Source of the DNA: Papiliotrema nemorosa
Taxonomy: Eukaryota > Basidiomycota > Tremellomycetes > Tremellales > Rhynchogastremaceae
DNA length: 64,000 nt
Direction of reading: 5' to 3'
Assembly: GCA_032158125.1 (NCBI GenBank)
Contig: JASKOT010000050.1
Location: 21,126-85,125, forward strand
The translations under genes and the position numbers were made by a program. Under the pieces are notes generated by a model. It was given only the letters and a program-made list of their open reading frames with translations. It did no database searches and had not been told where the DNA came from. Below, one piece after another: positions 31,812 to 43,719 of this stretch. Position 1 is the first letter of the stretch, and every line of letters begins with the position of its first letter.

Positions 31812-32844
31812 CTACTCGATACCGATACTCTCCTTCATCCCCTGCCACAACTTGTCCTCCTCCTCCTCGCCGATCTGCCGGAATGTGATGAGCCGATCTT
31901 CAGCTTTCGATACGATACTAGCGATAGATGCGCTTCTCGCGTGAGTCTTGCTTGTCGGGCTGGCGGGGACAGGAGGTAAAGGATGTTGAGCAGGAAAGAG
32001 GTTGGAGCGGGATGCAGAGTGAAGCCCTCTTTGGCTCGTCATGGATAAGAAGGTCTGATGTGAATGGTGGTACAGCCTATGCGAATCAGCTAGCGTCCAT
32101 CAGATGCTGTTCGATAAGGAGGGCATGAAGTACGATGAAGGAGTGGTCCACTTACGACCAAATCTGCTTATTGACAGCCTCATTCTCGTCGATAGTCTTC
32201 AATTCGGAAGACTGGAAGCTCCTCTTGAGTGAGTGTAGTAAGTGCGGGACATGGTCTGTCCTCGGTCTGCTATCTCAGCAAAGCATACGAGTGCCTTCAA
32301 TCTGCCTACCTCCATTGAGCGCATCGTCCTCGAGCCGTCCATACCTTTGTCTTCGGGTCGACCATCGCTGTTCGGTCAGACAAGGGTGAAGGGTTGTCTA
32401 GGAGTAGCTCAAGGGTGCTGTAACTCACGATGAAAGACGTCCGAGTCGAACTTGATGGTGGGCGCTGAAAGGGGATATGAAGTCGGAAAGGTCAACGTGA
32501 ACCGCAGGACCGAGCCAGCATACGGCCCTGCTCTCATTACCTACTGATGCTGGATCTTGATGACAAGTCCGTAGAGTAATTAATAGATGATCTGGCTCAC
32601 CTCTATGGACAAAGAATACGCCGTGCCATCTGACCAGAGTGTCGAGTGAAGGGGTCAGGTATATCCCCCTCGGACAATTCCCTTCCGCTCGTAGTGATGC
32701 ACTAGAATATCTGTGAGCGTGGACACTTGAATCGTTCGTTTGCTCTCACTATTCTATGGCGAGCTCAGAGGCTAAAAGCGGTGAGATATCTGGTATGGAT
32801 TGCTCAGGCAATGCTTTTGTAGGTGTTGATCTACCGCCGAACAT
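31812..32844 (-). CDS. FTS/AKTIP-like ubiquitin-conjugating enzyme variant
   Basis: Six exons on the minus strand (32844-32750, 32701-32601, 32527-32429, 32367-32310, 32269-32156, 32076-31812) give 243 residues. The UBC fold reads GIYLTPSLDTLVRWHGVFFV, PYAGSVLRFTLTFPTSYPL, APTIKFDSDVFHPMVDPKT and the helix DHVPHLLHSLKRSF. FHPMVDP takes the place of the HPN motif and no Cys sits at the usual catalytic position, as in human AKTIP/Fused toes. In animals and Aspergillus this protein joins Hook and FHIP to link early endosomes to dynein. Two introns are long for this genome (73 and 79 nt). The gene is divergent from VPS29. Confidence 0.83.
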
Positions 32845-33164
32845 GGTACCTCTAAGATTGTAGACAGTTGCCCCGCCAGTCCTTCAAGCTGCGAAAGGCC
32901 TTTTACTTGCAGGACCAGAGCTCAGTATTACTCCATGCTAGATGAAGGCGATATCTTGGGCATTGAGCGAGGCTGGTGGTCGAGGATGATCAAATGCGCG
33001 TCTCCGAAACGTCCATGACGACCTCTGTTTCAACTCGTATTCGCTCTTCTTCTCCTCATAACTTCCTTCCTGCACTCATCGAGGCCGATCAGCAGTTGCA
33101 GCAATCAGGCACTCAAGGATCTTGGAGAGCTACAAGTCACTCGAGCAGCTACAGGCTTGACAAC
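32845..33164. promoter_or_regulatory. Divergent promoter region of the FTS gene and VPS29
   Basis: This 320-bp spacer separates two genes transcribed away from each other. No clear TATA box or known fungal motif stands out, and no further gene is supported. Confidence 0.35.
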
Positions 33165-34081
33165 ATGGTCCTCGTTCTGGTCATCGGTGACCTCCACATC
33201 CCTACTCTCACTCACGACCTCCCCGCCAAGTTCAAGAAGCTACTCGTAAGGCTGATGACTTTACACGTATTTGATCGCTCATGCCAGGTCCCGGGGAAGA
33301 TCAGCCAGATAATATGTACGGGCAACGTCTCTGATCGCGAGACGTATGATTACCTGCGTACCATCGCTCCGGAGATTCACATTGTCCGAGGGGAATTCGA
33401 CGAGGTCAGTCGTTCAATCTCATACTTCACAAGGTACTTTGAATGTGCTGACGATATAGAACCCTCACTTTCCATTATCATTGACCATTCCGCATCAGTC
33501 TATCCGAATAGGGGTGGTGCACGGTCAACAGATTGTTCCGGCTGGTGATGCGGACATGTTGGCGGCTCTGGCGAGACAGATGGATGTGGATGTCTTGGTC
33601 TCTGGTGGAACCCATCGGTGAGCGTCCCATTCCACTCTCTCGCTGTGTACCACGCGTATCTGCCCGTGAAGGATGGGTAATACTGGGTTGATACTGGTAC
33701 CTCGGCTAACATGGCAGTTTCGAGGCTTTCGAGTTTGAAGGCAGATTCTTTGTCAACCCAGGCTCAGCTACCGGCGCTTGGTCAGGTCTCTGGAACGGGT
33801 GAGTCAGTCGTCTTTGCAATAAAAACCACGCTGACTCGTGGTCAGGGATGCTACGCCCTCGTTTGCTCTGATGGACATCCAAGGACCAGTGATCGTTACT
33901 TACGTGTACCAACTGGTCGAAGGCGAAGTAAGTCCCTTCGACTGGTGCTCGTGGTTCACATTGTATGTGACGCTGATTCACTCAGGTCAAAGTGGACAAG
34001 GTCGAATACAGGCGGCCCGATCCCGTTCCACACCATCCTGGGGACGGAGCCGGGCGTCAACCAGTCGCCGCGGGATGGTAG
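33165..34081 (+). CDS. VPS29: Retromer subunit Vps29
   Basis: Six exons (33165-33245, 33288-33404, 33460-33617, 33718-33798, 33846-33927, 33986-34081) give 204 residues. Motifs of the phosphoesterase-like fold appear in order: [67 protein letters not shown] and [12 protein letters not shown]. Vps29 is a scaffold of the retromer, which with Vps26 and Vps35 recycles cargo from endosomes to the Golgi. The metal-site residues are altered compared with true phosphoesterases, as is usual. The C-terminal ~25 residues ([18 protein letters not shown]) are an extension beyond the human protein. The 100-nt third intron is the longest I placed in the window. Confidence 0.96.
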
Positions 34082-36371
34082 GCAATGACTATGGGAATCG
34101 CTAGAAAGACATCTGTTGTACATTTTGGATGGATTCGTCGGGCAACACCACGATCGGCGATTCGACCCAGAGTCGATTTTGAAGTCAGATGTTGATTCGG
34201 TCATACTGATCTCTACGCATGCCTACGATCCTGCAGAGTATAAGGATGCAACTGAACAGGACAATCAGGTCAAATTCAAGCAAGAATTCGCATTGGACCT
34301 GGCAGGGACCGGAGCTTTCAGATATCGCTGACGATTTCAACTATTTGGCGACTGTTTCAAGCGATGGTCCACCTGAAATTTAACCTCAGCCATTCCGGCA
34401 AGATCAAATCGACTTTGGGCCATTATTGATAACAATAGCAAAGTCAGGCGTATAGGCCGCTGAGTCGTTTTAGTTGAGCTCGGTCGTCGTCGCAGATAGG
34501 TGGGACTCCAGATCGAGATGAGGTCGATTGCCACTGTCCACACTCTAAACAGCTGACCGATACTCGTGAGGAAACGCTGATGCCAACATTCCTGCCCCGC
34601 TGGACACGGAGCTCATTGCACAGGCGAATTGTAAATGCTTTCACGTGACCACTAGGCTCCTTTGCCTATTATTGAAACCAGCAACGTCATGACCTACATC
34701 GACCTTGGACGCTGCTTAATCCTCTAATAATCATGACGTCCGCGATGTGCTTGAATCGGAGGGGAATCGCGCACTGAATTGCGGCGACGGTGAGGCGCGT
34801 GCGGACGTTTCATTCGTACGCAAACATGTCATCTGGCTCGAAATCATCGATCCACTTGTCGACTGTCCGGGTTCCTCCAACTTGGCATGAGAGAGCAGCT
34901 GCGATTTCGCCGAACTCGACAGACCGATAAGGAGGATTCGGCGTAAATGCAGACTCGATTCTCCACACTGATCGAATGTTGAGTGCTGCGCCCGTGATAT
35001 CATCATCATGACGCACTGAAGTTGCCCATCGTTGACGGAAGACGAGACTTGGGTCCGTGTTTTAGCGAGATTCAGGTTTGCTTCGGAAGGATGGAACGAT
35101 ATATCGGGTTTTAGCATTCCGACAGGCTCTGAGGTATGAAGACTTTCGACAAATCCGAACTACTCGTCTGTCGGACATACCGTCCCCTTCACAGACAGCC
35201 ACTGTGAATTCTCAAAATGAGGGATCTTCCCAAGAATGAAACGCCATATTCCCACGAAAAGTTGTATCGCAAGTACAGGGAAAAGTGGCGTTATGGGGAC
35301 CGCATGAGGCGAAGGTGTTCCGCCACGCAATACAAAAACAAACATGAACCCGGGGAAGACGGGACTTTCCACCTTCGTCGCAGTCAAAAGCCACACGGCG
35401 ATGCATCGTATGATCGTATGGAGACGACTGAGTCGTCGTGCGACCATCTCGGGAACAAATAACATCCGTCCGCCTGGGCCGACGGTATTCAGCCGGCGGA
35501 CCGATAGACCGCGGAGATTCCATCTTAATAATGGCTGAATTGTCGCTTCATTTCTATCCTCCGTCTCGCACCGAGCGAGCGTCGGAAGTTGGTAACCGGT
35601 GGACGGGGTTGCTGGAATCCCTAGCAACACAAGTCACTTGGGGGTAACGTACACGGGCTTAGCTCGAAAGCTTGGATAGACTTGGTACTGAGCTTTGGTC
35701 ACTCTGTGCCGTACTAGCTTCGCATCGACTAGCACCATATTCCCACCGTTACCCAAGTGATGTTTGGGGCATACCCGGAATTCAAACGGAAATGCATGTG
35801 AATAGCTCGCCTCGGTGCGCTTCATACGTCTAGATCCCTTTTGTGACCGATGTTGTGATGTAGGCGTGCGCACTCCACCCATTCACTCGGCCGGATAGTT
35901 CACTTGTGAGAAAGTCGGACATTGTCGGAACATTGGCCGACGATTATCCCGGAACACCCGAGACATGACATTTTTTCTGGGGGTCATCGCATGGCGACGT
36001 TGTCGTCACAAGCGGAACAGATTTCCACCAGATGTTTTTGGGGGAGCAAGAGCCGCCAGTCAATGCCACGTATGCTCGGTATCATCAGCTCCACCATTGT
36101 CTGTCCCACCCAAGGTTTTCGAACGAGCAGATGAAAGTGCAACTGCAGTGGTTCAAGGTGCACACATGTCATAGGCCTCTACTATACCAAGGTACGAGGA
36201 TGACTATAAACAGAGATGACTTGATATTCCACGAGATGAAATGTAAATACAACTACAAGATGACTCCATATCCAATGCGCTTGACTGTTGAGAGGGGTAT
36301 TATGTTGTGTGATGTGTGTCGTTATCCATTAATGTGATCGTAAAATAAGACATGATCCCCTGCGATCTACT
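34082..36371. other. 2.3-kb intergenic region, no convincing gene
   Basis: Frames up to 156 codons exist on the minus strand (about 35160-35630, several hydrophobic stretches), but overlapping frames on the other strand are equally long and no family motif or splice-extended model emerges. No terminal repeats or transposase-like motif are visible. A frame of 71 codons just behind VPS29 (34116-34331) is probably 3' UTR. Confidence 0.45.
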
Positions 36372-37440
36372 CTACCAAGCCCCACTGGTCATGGCAAACC
36401 CACTGAGCGGTGCCACCGTTGCGTTTTGCCTCTTTCTCGGTTCGTACATGTTGCCTTTGGATGACGGCCTTGAAGTGTCGGTAACGACAACAGGCGATGG
36501 CGTTTTGCAATCGTCCGAAGCAGGTGAGGAGGCCAGAGAAGAGTTGGCAGAGGCGAAATGAGGAGCAGGCGAGTGCATGGGCGTTGGTCGAAGGTAATGT
36601 TGAGGGGACGCAGGTGGAGATGGCAGAGCTGCAACGATTTGTTGTTGATAGTGCGGCTTGTTCTTGTATGGTGAGGGGACAGGTCGGATAGGTCGAGAAG
36701 ACGATTGAGGGTTTGGCGTCGTCTCGGGAGTAGGGTAGGCGGCGGCGATCGAAGGAGAGTGAACGACGGGTAGCTCGGCGTAGGATGACGAAGACGATGA
36801 TGAGGAAGGAGCAAAGGCAACAGCTCGAGGGCCATGCTCTGCTCGTATCCTAGCCTCGAAAGAGGTGACCTCGTCGCCGGCGACATTCAAGTTCCACTCG
36901 AGGTAGCCACACATTTCTCGCTCCATTTGGTTGATCTCTTTGAGCGCAAACATCTTTTGCGCGACTATGCTCCATGATTGGTTCGAGTAGGTGTCGTCGC
37001 AAATGACCTTGGATGCGATCATGAATGCGCTGATGAACAATCGGTGACCAGAGGACCCTCGAGCGGCGGGGAAACGGGTCTTTAGTCGTTGGAGAAGTAG
37101 CAACGCGGCAAAGGTGACGACCGAAGGCAATCGCGTTCGATGCAAAGCATAAGCGACAAAGTGAGCAAGAGTAGGCGTCGGTGCGCCAGGTGCGGTCGCA
37201 GTGGGAACGTTAGGACATTGGAAGAGGGATGTGATCTGATACAATCAGTCTCTGGGTAGATGCAACGAGGTCAAAGCTTACAAATCGGGCGCAGAGAACG
37301 GATGTTTCCTCCTGACCGTAGAAAGGATCTGATCGAGAAGATCGCGAAGACGTTGCTGATGATGAAGCAGACGACTTGACAGCCTTTCTGGAGGATGATG
37401 GCGAAGCCGAAGTGGTTCTGTATGCTGGGACAGAAGACAT
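36372..37440 (-). CDS. Pho85-type cyclin (Pcl1/2-like)
   Basis: Two exons on the minus strand (37440-37282 and 37235-36372) give 340 residues. After a Ser-rich N-terminus and PFYGQEETSVLCARF comes a cyclin box with LAHFVAYALHRTRLPSVVTF, AALLLLQRLKTRFP, SGHRLFISAFMIASKVICDD, TYSNQSWSIVAQKMFALKEIN and MEREMCGYLEWNLNV. This is the pattern of fungal Pho85 cyclins of the Pcl1/2 subfamily, which direct a cyclin-dependent kinase to morphogenesis and G1 targets. The last ~150 residues are Ser/Pro-rich with a Ser8 run. ATG 37440 is chosen because the longer frame begins with a non-ATG codon. The upstream region is very long and contains a strong 5' splice-site sequence, hinting at a spliced leader exon. 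Confidence 0.87.
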
Positions 37441-40400
37441 TGTGTTTGAGACTAGTCGTACGACGTGGGTTGATTTGTCAATCGGAGGTGGGTGTGAAAC
37501 GACTCGAATATATGTAGGTAGTCGAGATGAGGTAGGGGAGGGTAGCTTGCGAGAAAGCTGTAGAGTCAGCAATGATTCGATGAGATTATATAACCGACAG
37601 GAAGACCAAGGCGAGCCATCATCGGGGCAGTGAAGTAGGTGGCAAGGGGTTGTAGCGGTTTAGATACCGGTGGGTGATCACCCTCTCGGGGTATTTCTGA
37701 CGGAGAAGGGAGAGGATATGAAGGTGGTAGTGGTCACGGGTGGAAGAGAGGTGGGAGGTGTATGGTAGTATGGACGAGTAGACGAGAGGTGGAAGAGAAT
37801 AGCAAGGTGCGGTTTCCGGTCATGAAGGAGTCAATGGGGTCCACGAGGGACACATCACTCCCCGATCCGGACCGTTTCTTGCATTCTTTCCTTCTTTCCC
37901 TCTGATGCAGTGTATGGTAAAGGAGGGTACACATCGATCAATCCCACACAGATAGAAAGGGGAAAGGAAGGGTGATGCTTTTGCCCGAGACTATTGAACG
38001 AGGGTGGGTGAGGGTGGATGGCCTATGCGTGGGAGCAAGTGATCGAGACGGTGACCCCACCACCACCACCACTGATCGTCGTGGTGACCTCGAAGGGAGT
38101 GATGGAGGGATGATGACTATAGCCCGGTCCGGGTGACTCCGCCCTGATCCACACCGTTTCAACTTACCTGGTTGTTTTACGTCGGGTGATTTCCTGGTTC
38201 TATTGGTTCATCTGAATCGAGTTTGGTGGATAGGATGGCGAATATGCACAAGATGATAGAATGATGGGTCTACACACAAAAGTGTCGAAGAATATGGAGC
38301 AAAGGTGGGGCGAGATGTAGGAGGTTATATAATCCGATGAACTACGAGTCCGTTTGTCATCGAATGACTGGAAAGGTTTTCGACGACAAGTCTCGTGCGA
38401 GTAGTGTTCCGTCGAGCGGATGCTGTCGATGCTACTGGAATAATGGGACGATAGGGGGGACGTAGATCGGTTGCAGGTTGAATACGAGACGTGAGAACGA
38501 GCGAGAGGTTCCAAACGAGTCGATGGGAAGAGCCAAGGCAGAAGCGATGATGATGGAGTGTCGAGTCGTCGTTGATTATAGAGTGGGGGAACAGTACCCA
38601 GACCGATGACCTTTTTGTTCGATTAAACAAGCGGGTTTACCGATCTTTGCACCTGAATGGGATCCGGGGAAGAAAGGGATGCTATGGGAAAGGGATACTA
38701 AGTCCGCACTGCTGGGTCCTGACAAGGGGGTTGTTATGTCAAGAATACGCTGTCCTCCTCGGTAAACGATTTCTGCGAACGCTCCTGCTTCTGCCGCAAA
38801 CACAGCGTGGGGTGAGTTGGGGTTTTCGACTGTGTCGGGAGAGCAGACGGCATACCGGAGCGATAAAACCGCGCAGGAGCTTAGGAATGGAGCTAGACCG
38901 GCGAATGAAATCGATCCTTAACCCACCGAGCTCTTTGTCCAAGAGCAGTAAGAAAACTCCCAGACAGAATTAGCCGTTCACAGGGAAAACCACCCATGGA
39001 CCGCATTGTCTCCGTAGACCTCGGATATCTACCCTCCGGTCCCTGAGTTAGAGACGCGGAGGAGAGTGTCACCACCGCCCAGCGTGAACCCTCCGTGCTC
39101 CCGCGCCGCTTCTGTCTTACAGGGGTTCTCACTCGATCCCTGCTCTGGGCTCCACACGTTGATGCTATACAAAACTCTTGTCTTTTTGGCTTGGGCCTCG
39201 GTGGTGTCTCCAAATGCGTCTTCACCATGCGTTTTTTCATGCATTCACCATCATGAGGCCAATAGCCGCCTGCAACCATTTCAGATCTCGACCCATGCAG
39301 TGATGCTCCCGCGACCTCAGCATCGTTCCCATGTCTGCATCTGAAAATAGGCTTGTTCGTGGATCGGTCTAATCGCAAAGACGGATTCCGAGTACCGAAA
39401 ACTGCATGCGATATCCTACGAAACCAGATCTTCGTCTCGCTTAGTAATTGACAAAAACCTGAAAGGTGATCGAGATGTCCTGGACAGCCAAGATTCCCGG
39501 ACCCTGAAAGGCAAGTCTGTCGAATTGGGCCCTCGGTGAGACCGGTTACAGCGGTGGGAGGCAACAATTCCTTACTCAATCAGGGTTCTTTTGACTTCCT
39601 AGGGGCTATGCTTCCGAAGGCGTCGGGTCTGCGAAATGCTTCGACTAGATTTCCACGATTGCTCAAGCTCCCTCCTTTTCAAGGGTGGACTACATGTCCT
39701 ACTCCGTGAGGCGTCAAGGGCCGATGGCCACCCTCACAGAGTCTGAGGCTGAGCGGCTCTGAGGTGGACGGAATTGAGAAGTCAACAATAAACCCCAGGC
39801 TCCCAAGCGAGTGGCTCGTTCTGGCCTGAGGCCTTCGTCGGGCATCAACGGAGATGAAAATGAAACGCCTTTACTGCCCGAGAGACTCGTAATCACCCCG
39901 CTCAAACGATTCCGGTACTTAGACAATCGTGTCAGCGGTGTCTCGAGCTGATGCTCGGCGATTGGCCACAGAGCTTCGGGCGCCATATCAAGAGGGTCAG
40001 TCGGGATGAGTCCCCGGGGGTACCCTTTGGTTGGCCGTTCCAATCGTCGGACGTCCAAGCCGCTGCCAAATCAGGATGTCAGCATCATACTCTCATGTAG
40101 TGCAATATACGGATCAGCCTATGCTGTCTTGACTACGCTATGGTCCGGCTTTCGCCTGGCACACCTCCCTTCGACAAGCTAGCTCCAGCTGAAATCGTCG
40201 ATATGCTCCGACTTGAAGAAGATTTGCCATGTCAGCAGACTTTATGCACGTCGCTCAGCGCTCAGGCGTTACTCTAATCTCCTGAATCGCCCTCGATCAT
40301 GTCCATTTGGCTGCTGCTATTATGGTCGCTATGGTGGACATGAACGAGACGTCTTGAGTCGACACCTTGATTTCATTTGCCACGTAGTGTTGCGGTAGTT

Positions 40401-41838
40401 CTGCCACTCTGCAACGCGATCCCGACCCGTCACCGTCGTTTGTTCTTCCCCACGACTTTACATGCCTTGAAATCCCCACACGAGCACGTAGGCCCGCGGC
40501 AAACGACGGGTGTCTGACATGAAGATTTTGAACAAGATACGTATGACCTACGACTCTTCAGAAAAGAGTTTTGACTTAAAACACATTTTGAAAGACGTCA
40601 GATTAAGACGTCAGATTCCAGATGGTTCCGGTCACACGGTCTTGTCTGGGTAAATGAGGAACATGGACGACATCAGCTGAACACGACTTGCGACGACTGC
40701 ATCATGCTCTGGATCTGGAACTTTTAATCTTCCGCTTTTCGTACGAGATGCTGCGATGTGGGTAGTTCGGATGCGAGCAAGAGGTGCTCCCCGAAGAGGC
40801 CTTGTTGAGATCTGTGTGCATGCACCCAGCACAGCTTGTTGCTCTTTCTTTGGGGATGCATGATTTGCGTCGTAGGCTAGACCCTCACCGAGCCTTCAGC
40901 CAAGCAAGGTCTTGGCGGCAGCATGGCTCAATGCGGTCACTTGTGCGGTATCAAGAGCCTGGCCAAGTCGCCGATCCCATGTCTCTGCGATGTATTGACG
41001 ACAGAAAGCCGACATGCGATCCTGCATGCAATTGCGATCCGGATGGGATCAGGGACTATGGCCGCGCATTTGAAATCGGATGTCGCACTTCGAGCTATGG
41101 CTCGGACGGACATGCTTAGAGGTGGAAGTGATTTGCCGCCGAGATCGCATTAGTCGCAGTTTGTATGTATGTTTGTGCGTGAGCTAGTCGAGTCGCACTT
41201 GACTGCTTGGCTGCTTGGCTATTTCCAGTCAGATCTATCGAGCAGAGGGATCGCGACGCTAACTCGGAGCCCTCCCGTCCGAGAGACACGGCTTGGAATT
41301 CAAGTATTGGAACTGGGTGAACATCGGTCGCTCCTCGGCCTGGTCTGGGTGGACATGAGATCTGCCACCGTTAAACGGATAATTGGGACAATTGGGACTA
41401 CCGGTCCCTGTCGCCGGTCCTTGCTTCCGGACATGTATTGAGAGCTGGACTTTGATTGCAAGGGACCAAAACCCATGAAACACAGGCCGAGGGGTGTGTA
41501 TAGAGGCGGGAAGGTTCGTCGACCAAAACTCCCAAATCGACTTGCTGCGGAACACCTCAAGAGACCATGTATCATGTACCGCTGATAATCATGATCGAGT
41601 CATCAAGAGGTTTGGCCAACTCGTTGAATCGACTCTAAGCGTCGCTGACCCGGCGGTGATCTCGGTCAGGTGTACCCTTGATGATCATTCCTCAGACCAT
41701 CACTGATCCTAATGACAACCCCTCCCTTTCGCGTCACATCCCCAAATCAGAACATCCAAAGCGTGCTCATGGCGTCCTTCGTCCTGACATAGCCCCAGCA
41801 CCCCAATGGTCTCAACAACACTCCATCAGCCATAGACT
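37441..41838. other. 4.4-kb gene-poor region
   Basis: No gene can be supported. The left ~1 kb probably holds the promoter and 5' leader of the Pcl-like cyclin: CCAG|GTAAGTT on the minus strand at 38168/38167 is an ideal 5' splice site. Farther right, frames of 114 codons (minus, 39714-40058) and 228 codons (minus, 38893-39579, beginning with TTG) have no recognisable motif. A tandem AGACGTCAGATT repeat lies near 40588-40618. No transposon features are seen. Confidence 0.45.
40588..40618. repeat. Short tandem repeat of AGACGTCAGATT
   Basis: Two adjacent copies of AGACGTCAGATT, separated by one base or none, each contain the palindrome GACGTC, a CRE/ATF-like core. They sit in the large gene-poor region, far from any start codon I can place. 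Confidence 0.5.
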
Positions 41839-43482
41839 ATGCGATATCCTCGAATCGTACTGGGCATAGGTATTTGTGGGCTATTCACATTCCTGTTGTT
41901 TCAACACCCCCGTGTCAAGGCAAACCTACCGGTTCGTTTACCTTATTTTGGCGAAATCAAATCGACCTCTGATTTCGACTTGGGCCATATCGCTGGGTTG
42001 AGCCTTGCCGTGGTGGAAGTGACTTCGCATCATGATGGTAAGTCTGTTGTCGAGTCGGGGCTCGTTTGACGGTGCAGAGGTCATTGGGGCAGTCTTGACA
42101 GTTTTGCATGATCTCGGAGTTAACGCTACCTTTCATCGTGAGTCCTTGGCCCTCCTTCCTGGTCTGATGATCCAGGTGCCAAGTGGGAGAATGGTTTTGA
42201 GGATGTGATCAAGGACATATACCCTCGCCCGCCTTCTTCGATCAAAGACTTTGAGGGGAAGCTGAGGCTGGATGAGGTCGATGTGGTGGTCATGACTACC
42301 TGTGAGTACAGCTTTCAGGATCTCTCGGTTAGTGTTGAGATGCAGGCGACGCAAAGTTTTGGCACGATTGGAGCAGATTACACGGCTTGATTGTGGCTTC
42401 CTCGGCAAACGTAGTGTGCATTGCACACGAGATTGAGCTTTGGCACGATGATAAGATCATGGTCCACCTCGCGCCCTTTGCTGAGGCTCGTCGACTGTCT
42501 ATGGTCACTCTTGCTCAGCACGCCACGGATAAAATCGAGAAGGTATTCCGAGATTGGGCTCTCCACGATGCAATATGGGCCACGGTACCCGTTGCTGACT
42601 TTGTACCGGTATGCAGTGCCTGCTCTCCGTAGCTGAATGACAGATCTTTCCCCTTCCACGGGAACTACGACCTACACCGGCAAAGCACGACATACCATCC
42701 TCGGCTGCTATCCTGGGCAGGATGTTACCCTGGGCGCGAAGATACGAGGAGATTCTGGCTGATCTTATGGTCGCTCTTGCTGGTGAGCTACCCAGGGCAT
42801 CTCAAGACATAGCTGATCCAAGACAATCCGGCTGCATGGGGCTATAGAGCGGTCAATCCGATCAAGGAGAACGCAGAGCTGGTTCAATACCAACCCATCT
42901 CCGTCGACGCATTCCGGTTGTATTTGATTGGAAAACCGGACAAGACCCCTTTGAACATCCCCTCTGCATTATTGGCAAGCAAAGAGAATGGTCATTCGAT
43001 AGTGGTCTTGCATGAAAACGAAGACTACACTGGTTTTTACCGGATCATCGGGTCGATGGTGAGTTGATTGCTCGAGCGCTCGAGGCTGATCAGCAGGATT
43101 TAGTCCTTCCTGCATTCAAAAAGAACCTGTATTACAACCAACGAGCCTCTGCAGCCATTCCTGCAGCTTTAATATCTAGGGTGAGCGAGGTGTGTCGAAT
43201 GTAGCTGATGACCAGACGCCAGTTTTGGCCAATGATCGACTGCTCGTATCTTACAGTTACCTCGCCCCTCCTGCCTTTATCCTTCTTGACGAAGATGATT
43301 CAGAGGTTGACGCTATAGCTCGACTGCTTCGAGAAGGTATAAGCACTCTACGCGGTAGTGAGCGAGATTGGCAGGAGTACGAGGAGTATCTCAAGGTGGA
43401 GAACATGTTGACCTGGATTGGAATCTTGAAACCGTTCAAGAGGATTACGGTCGAAGCGGTGGATCTGGCTCCAAACCCCTGA
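41839..43482 (+). CDS. Predicted type II membrane protein, glycosyltransferase-like, uncharacterised
   Basis: Eight exons (41839-42037, 42078-42137, 42176-42301, 42346-42608, 42644-42782, 42823-43058, 43097-43180, 43216-43482) give 457 residues; introns are 35-44 nt. An N-terminal membrane segment (IVLGIGICGLFTFLLFQ) predicts a Golgi/ER signal anchor. The C-terminal half, with SIVVLHENEDYTGFYRIIGSM, DLVLPAFKKNLYYNQRASAA, IPAALISRTPVLANDRLL and APPAFILLDEDDSEVDAIAR, resembles the donor-binding half of GT-B glycosyltransferases, and I recall similar hypothetical proteins in tremellomycetes. Substrate and family number are unknown. The gene model is well supported because every joint preserves frame and sensible sequence. 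Confidence 0.72.
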
Positions 43483-43719
43483 CATTCGGCTGGGGCGGTG
43501 AAGTCGGGGGAGTGTGGATGGAATCTAAAGTCTGGTAATGATTGTCTGAGAGCTACCGAATCTGTATTCATAGTGCAGTAGATACAGGCATAGATGTCGA
43601 GTGAGGCTTGCCCTCTGTTTGACGTCAGGGATTCACCTCCACTTCCGCCAGCTCGAATTCGTCCACTGCCATTCTCACCTTCTCCCTCAACCTCATCCGA
43701 CGATACGTTGTAGTACATC

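Noticed and set aside
34116..34331. 71-codon frame directly behind VPS29.
   Set aside because: No start context, motif or splice support; most likely VPS29 3' UTR.
35160..35630. 156-codon minus-strand frame with hydrophobic stretches.
   Set aside because: Overlapping frames on both strands are comparable and no signal peptide, splice extension or motif supports it.
38893..39579. 228-codon open frame on the minus strand in the gene-poor region.
   Set aside because: It begins with TTG, shows no motif or domain, and overlaps plus-strand frames of similar quality; likely a chance frame.
39714..40058. 114-codon minus-strand frame that reads like protein in places (PTKGYPRGLIPTDPLDMAPE).
   Set aside because: No family match and no flanking exons with good splice sites could be found; too little to call a gene.
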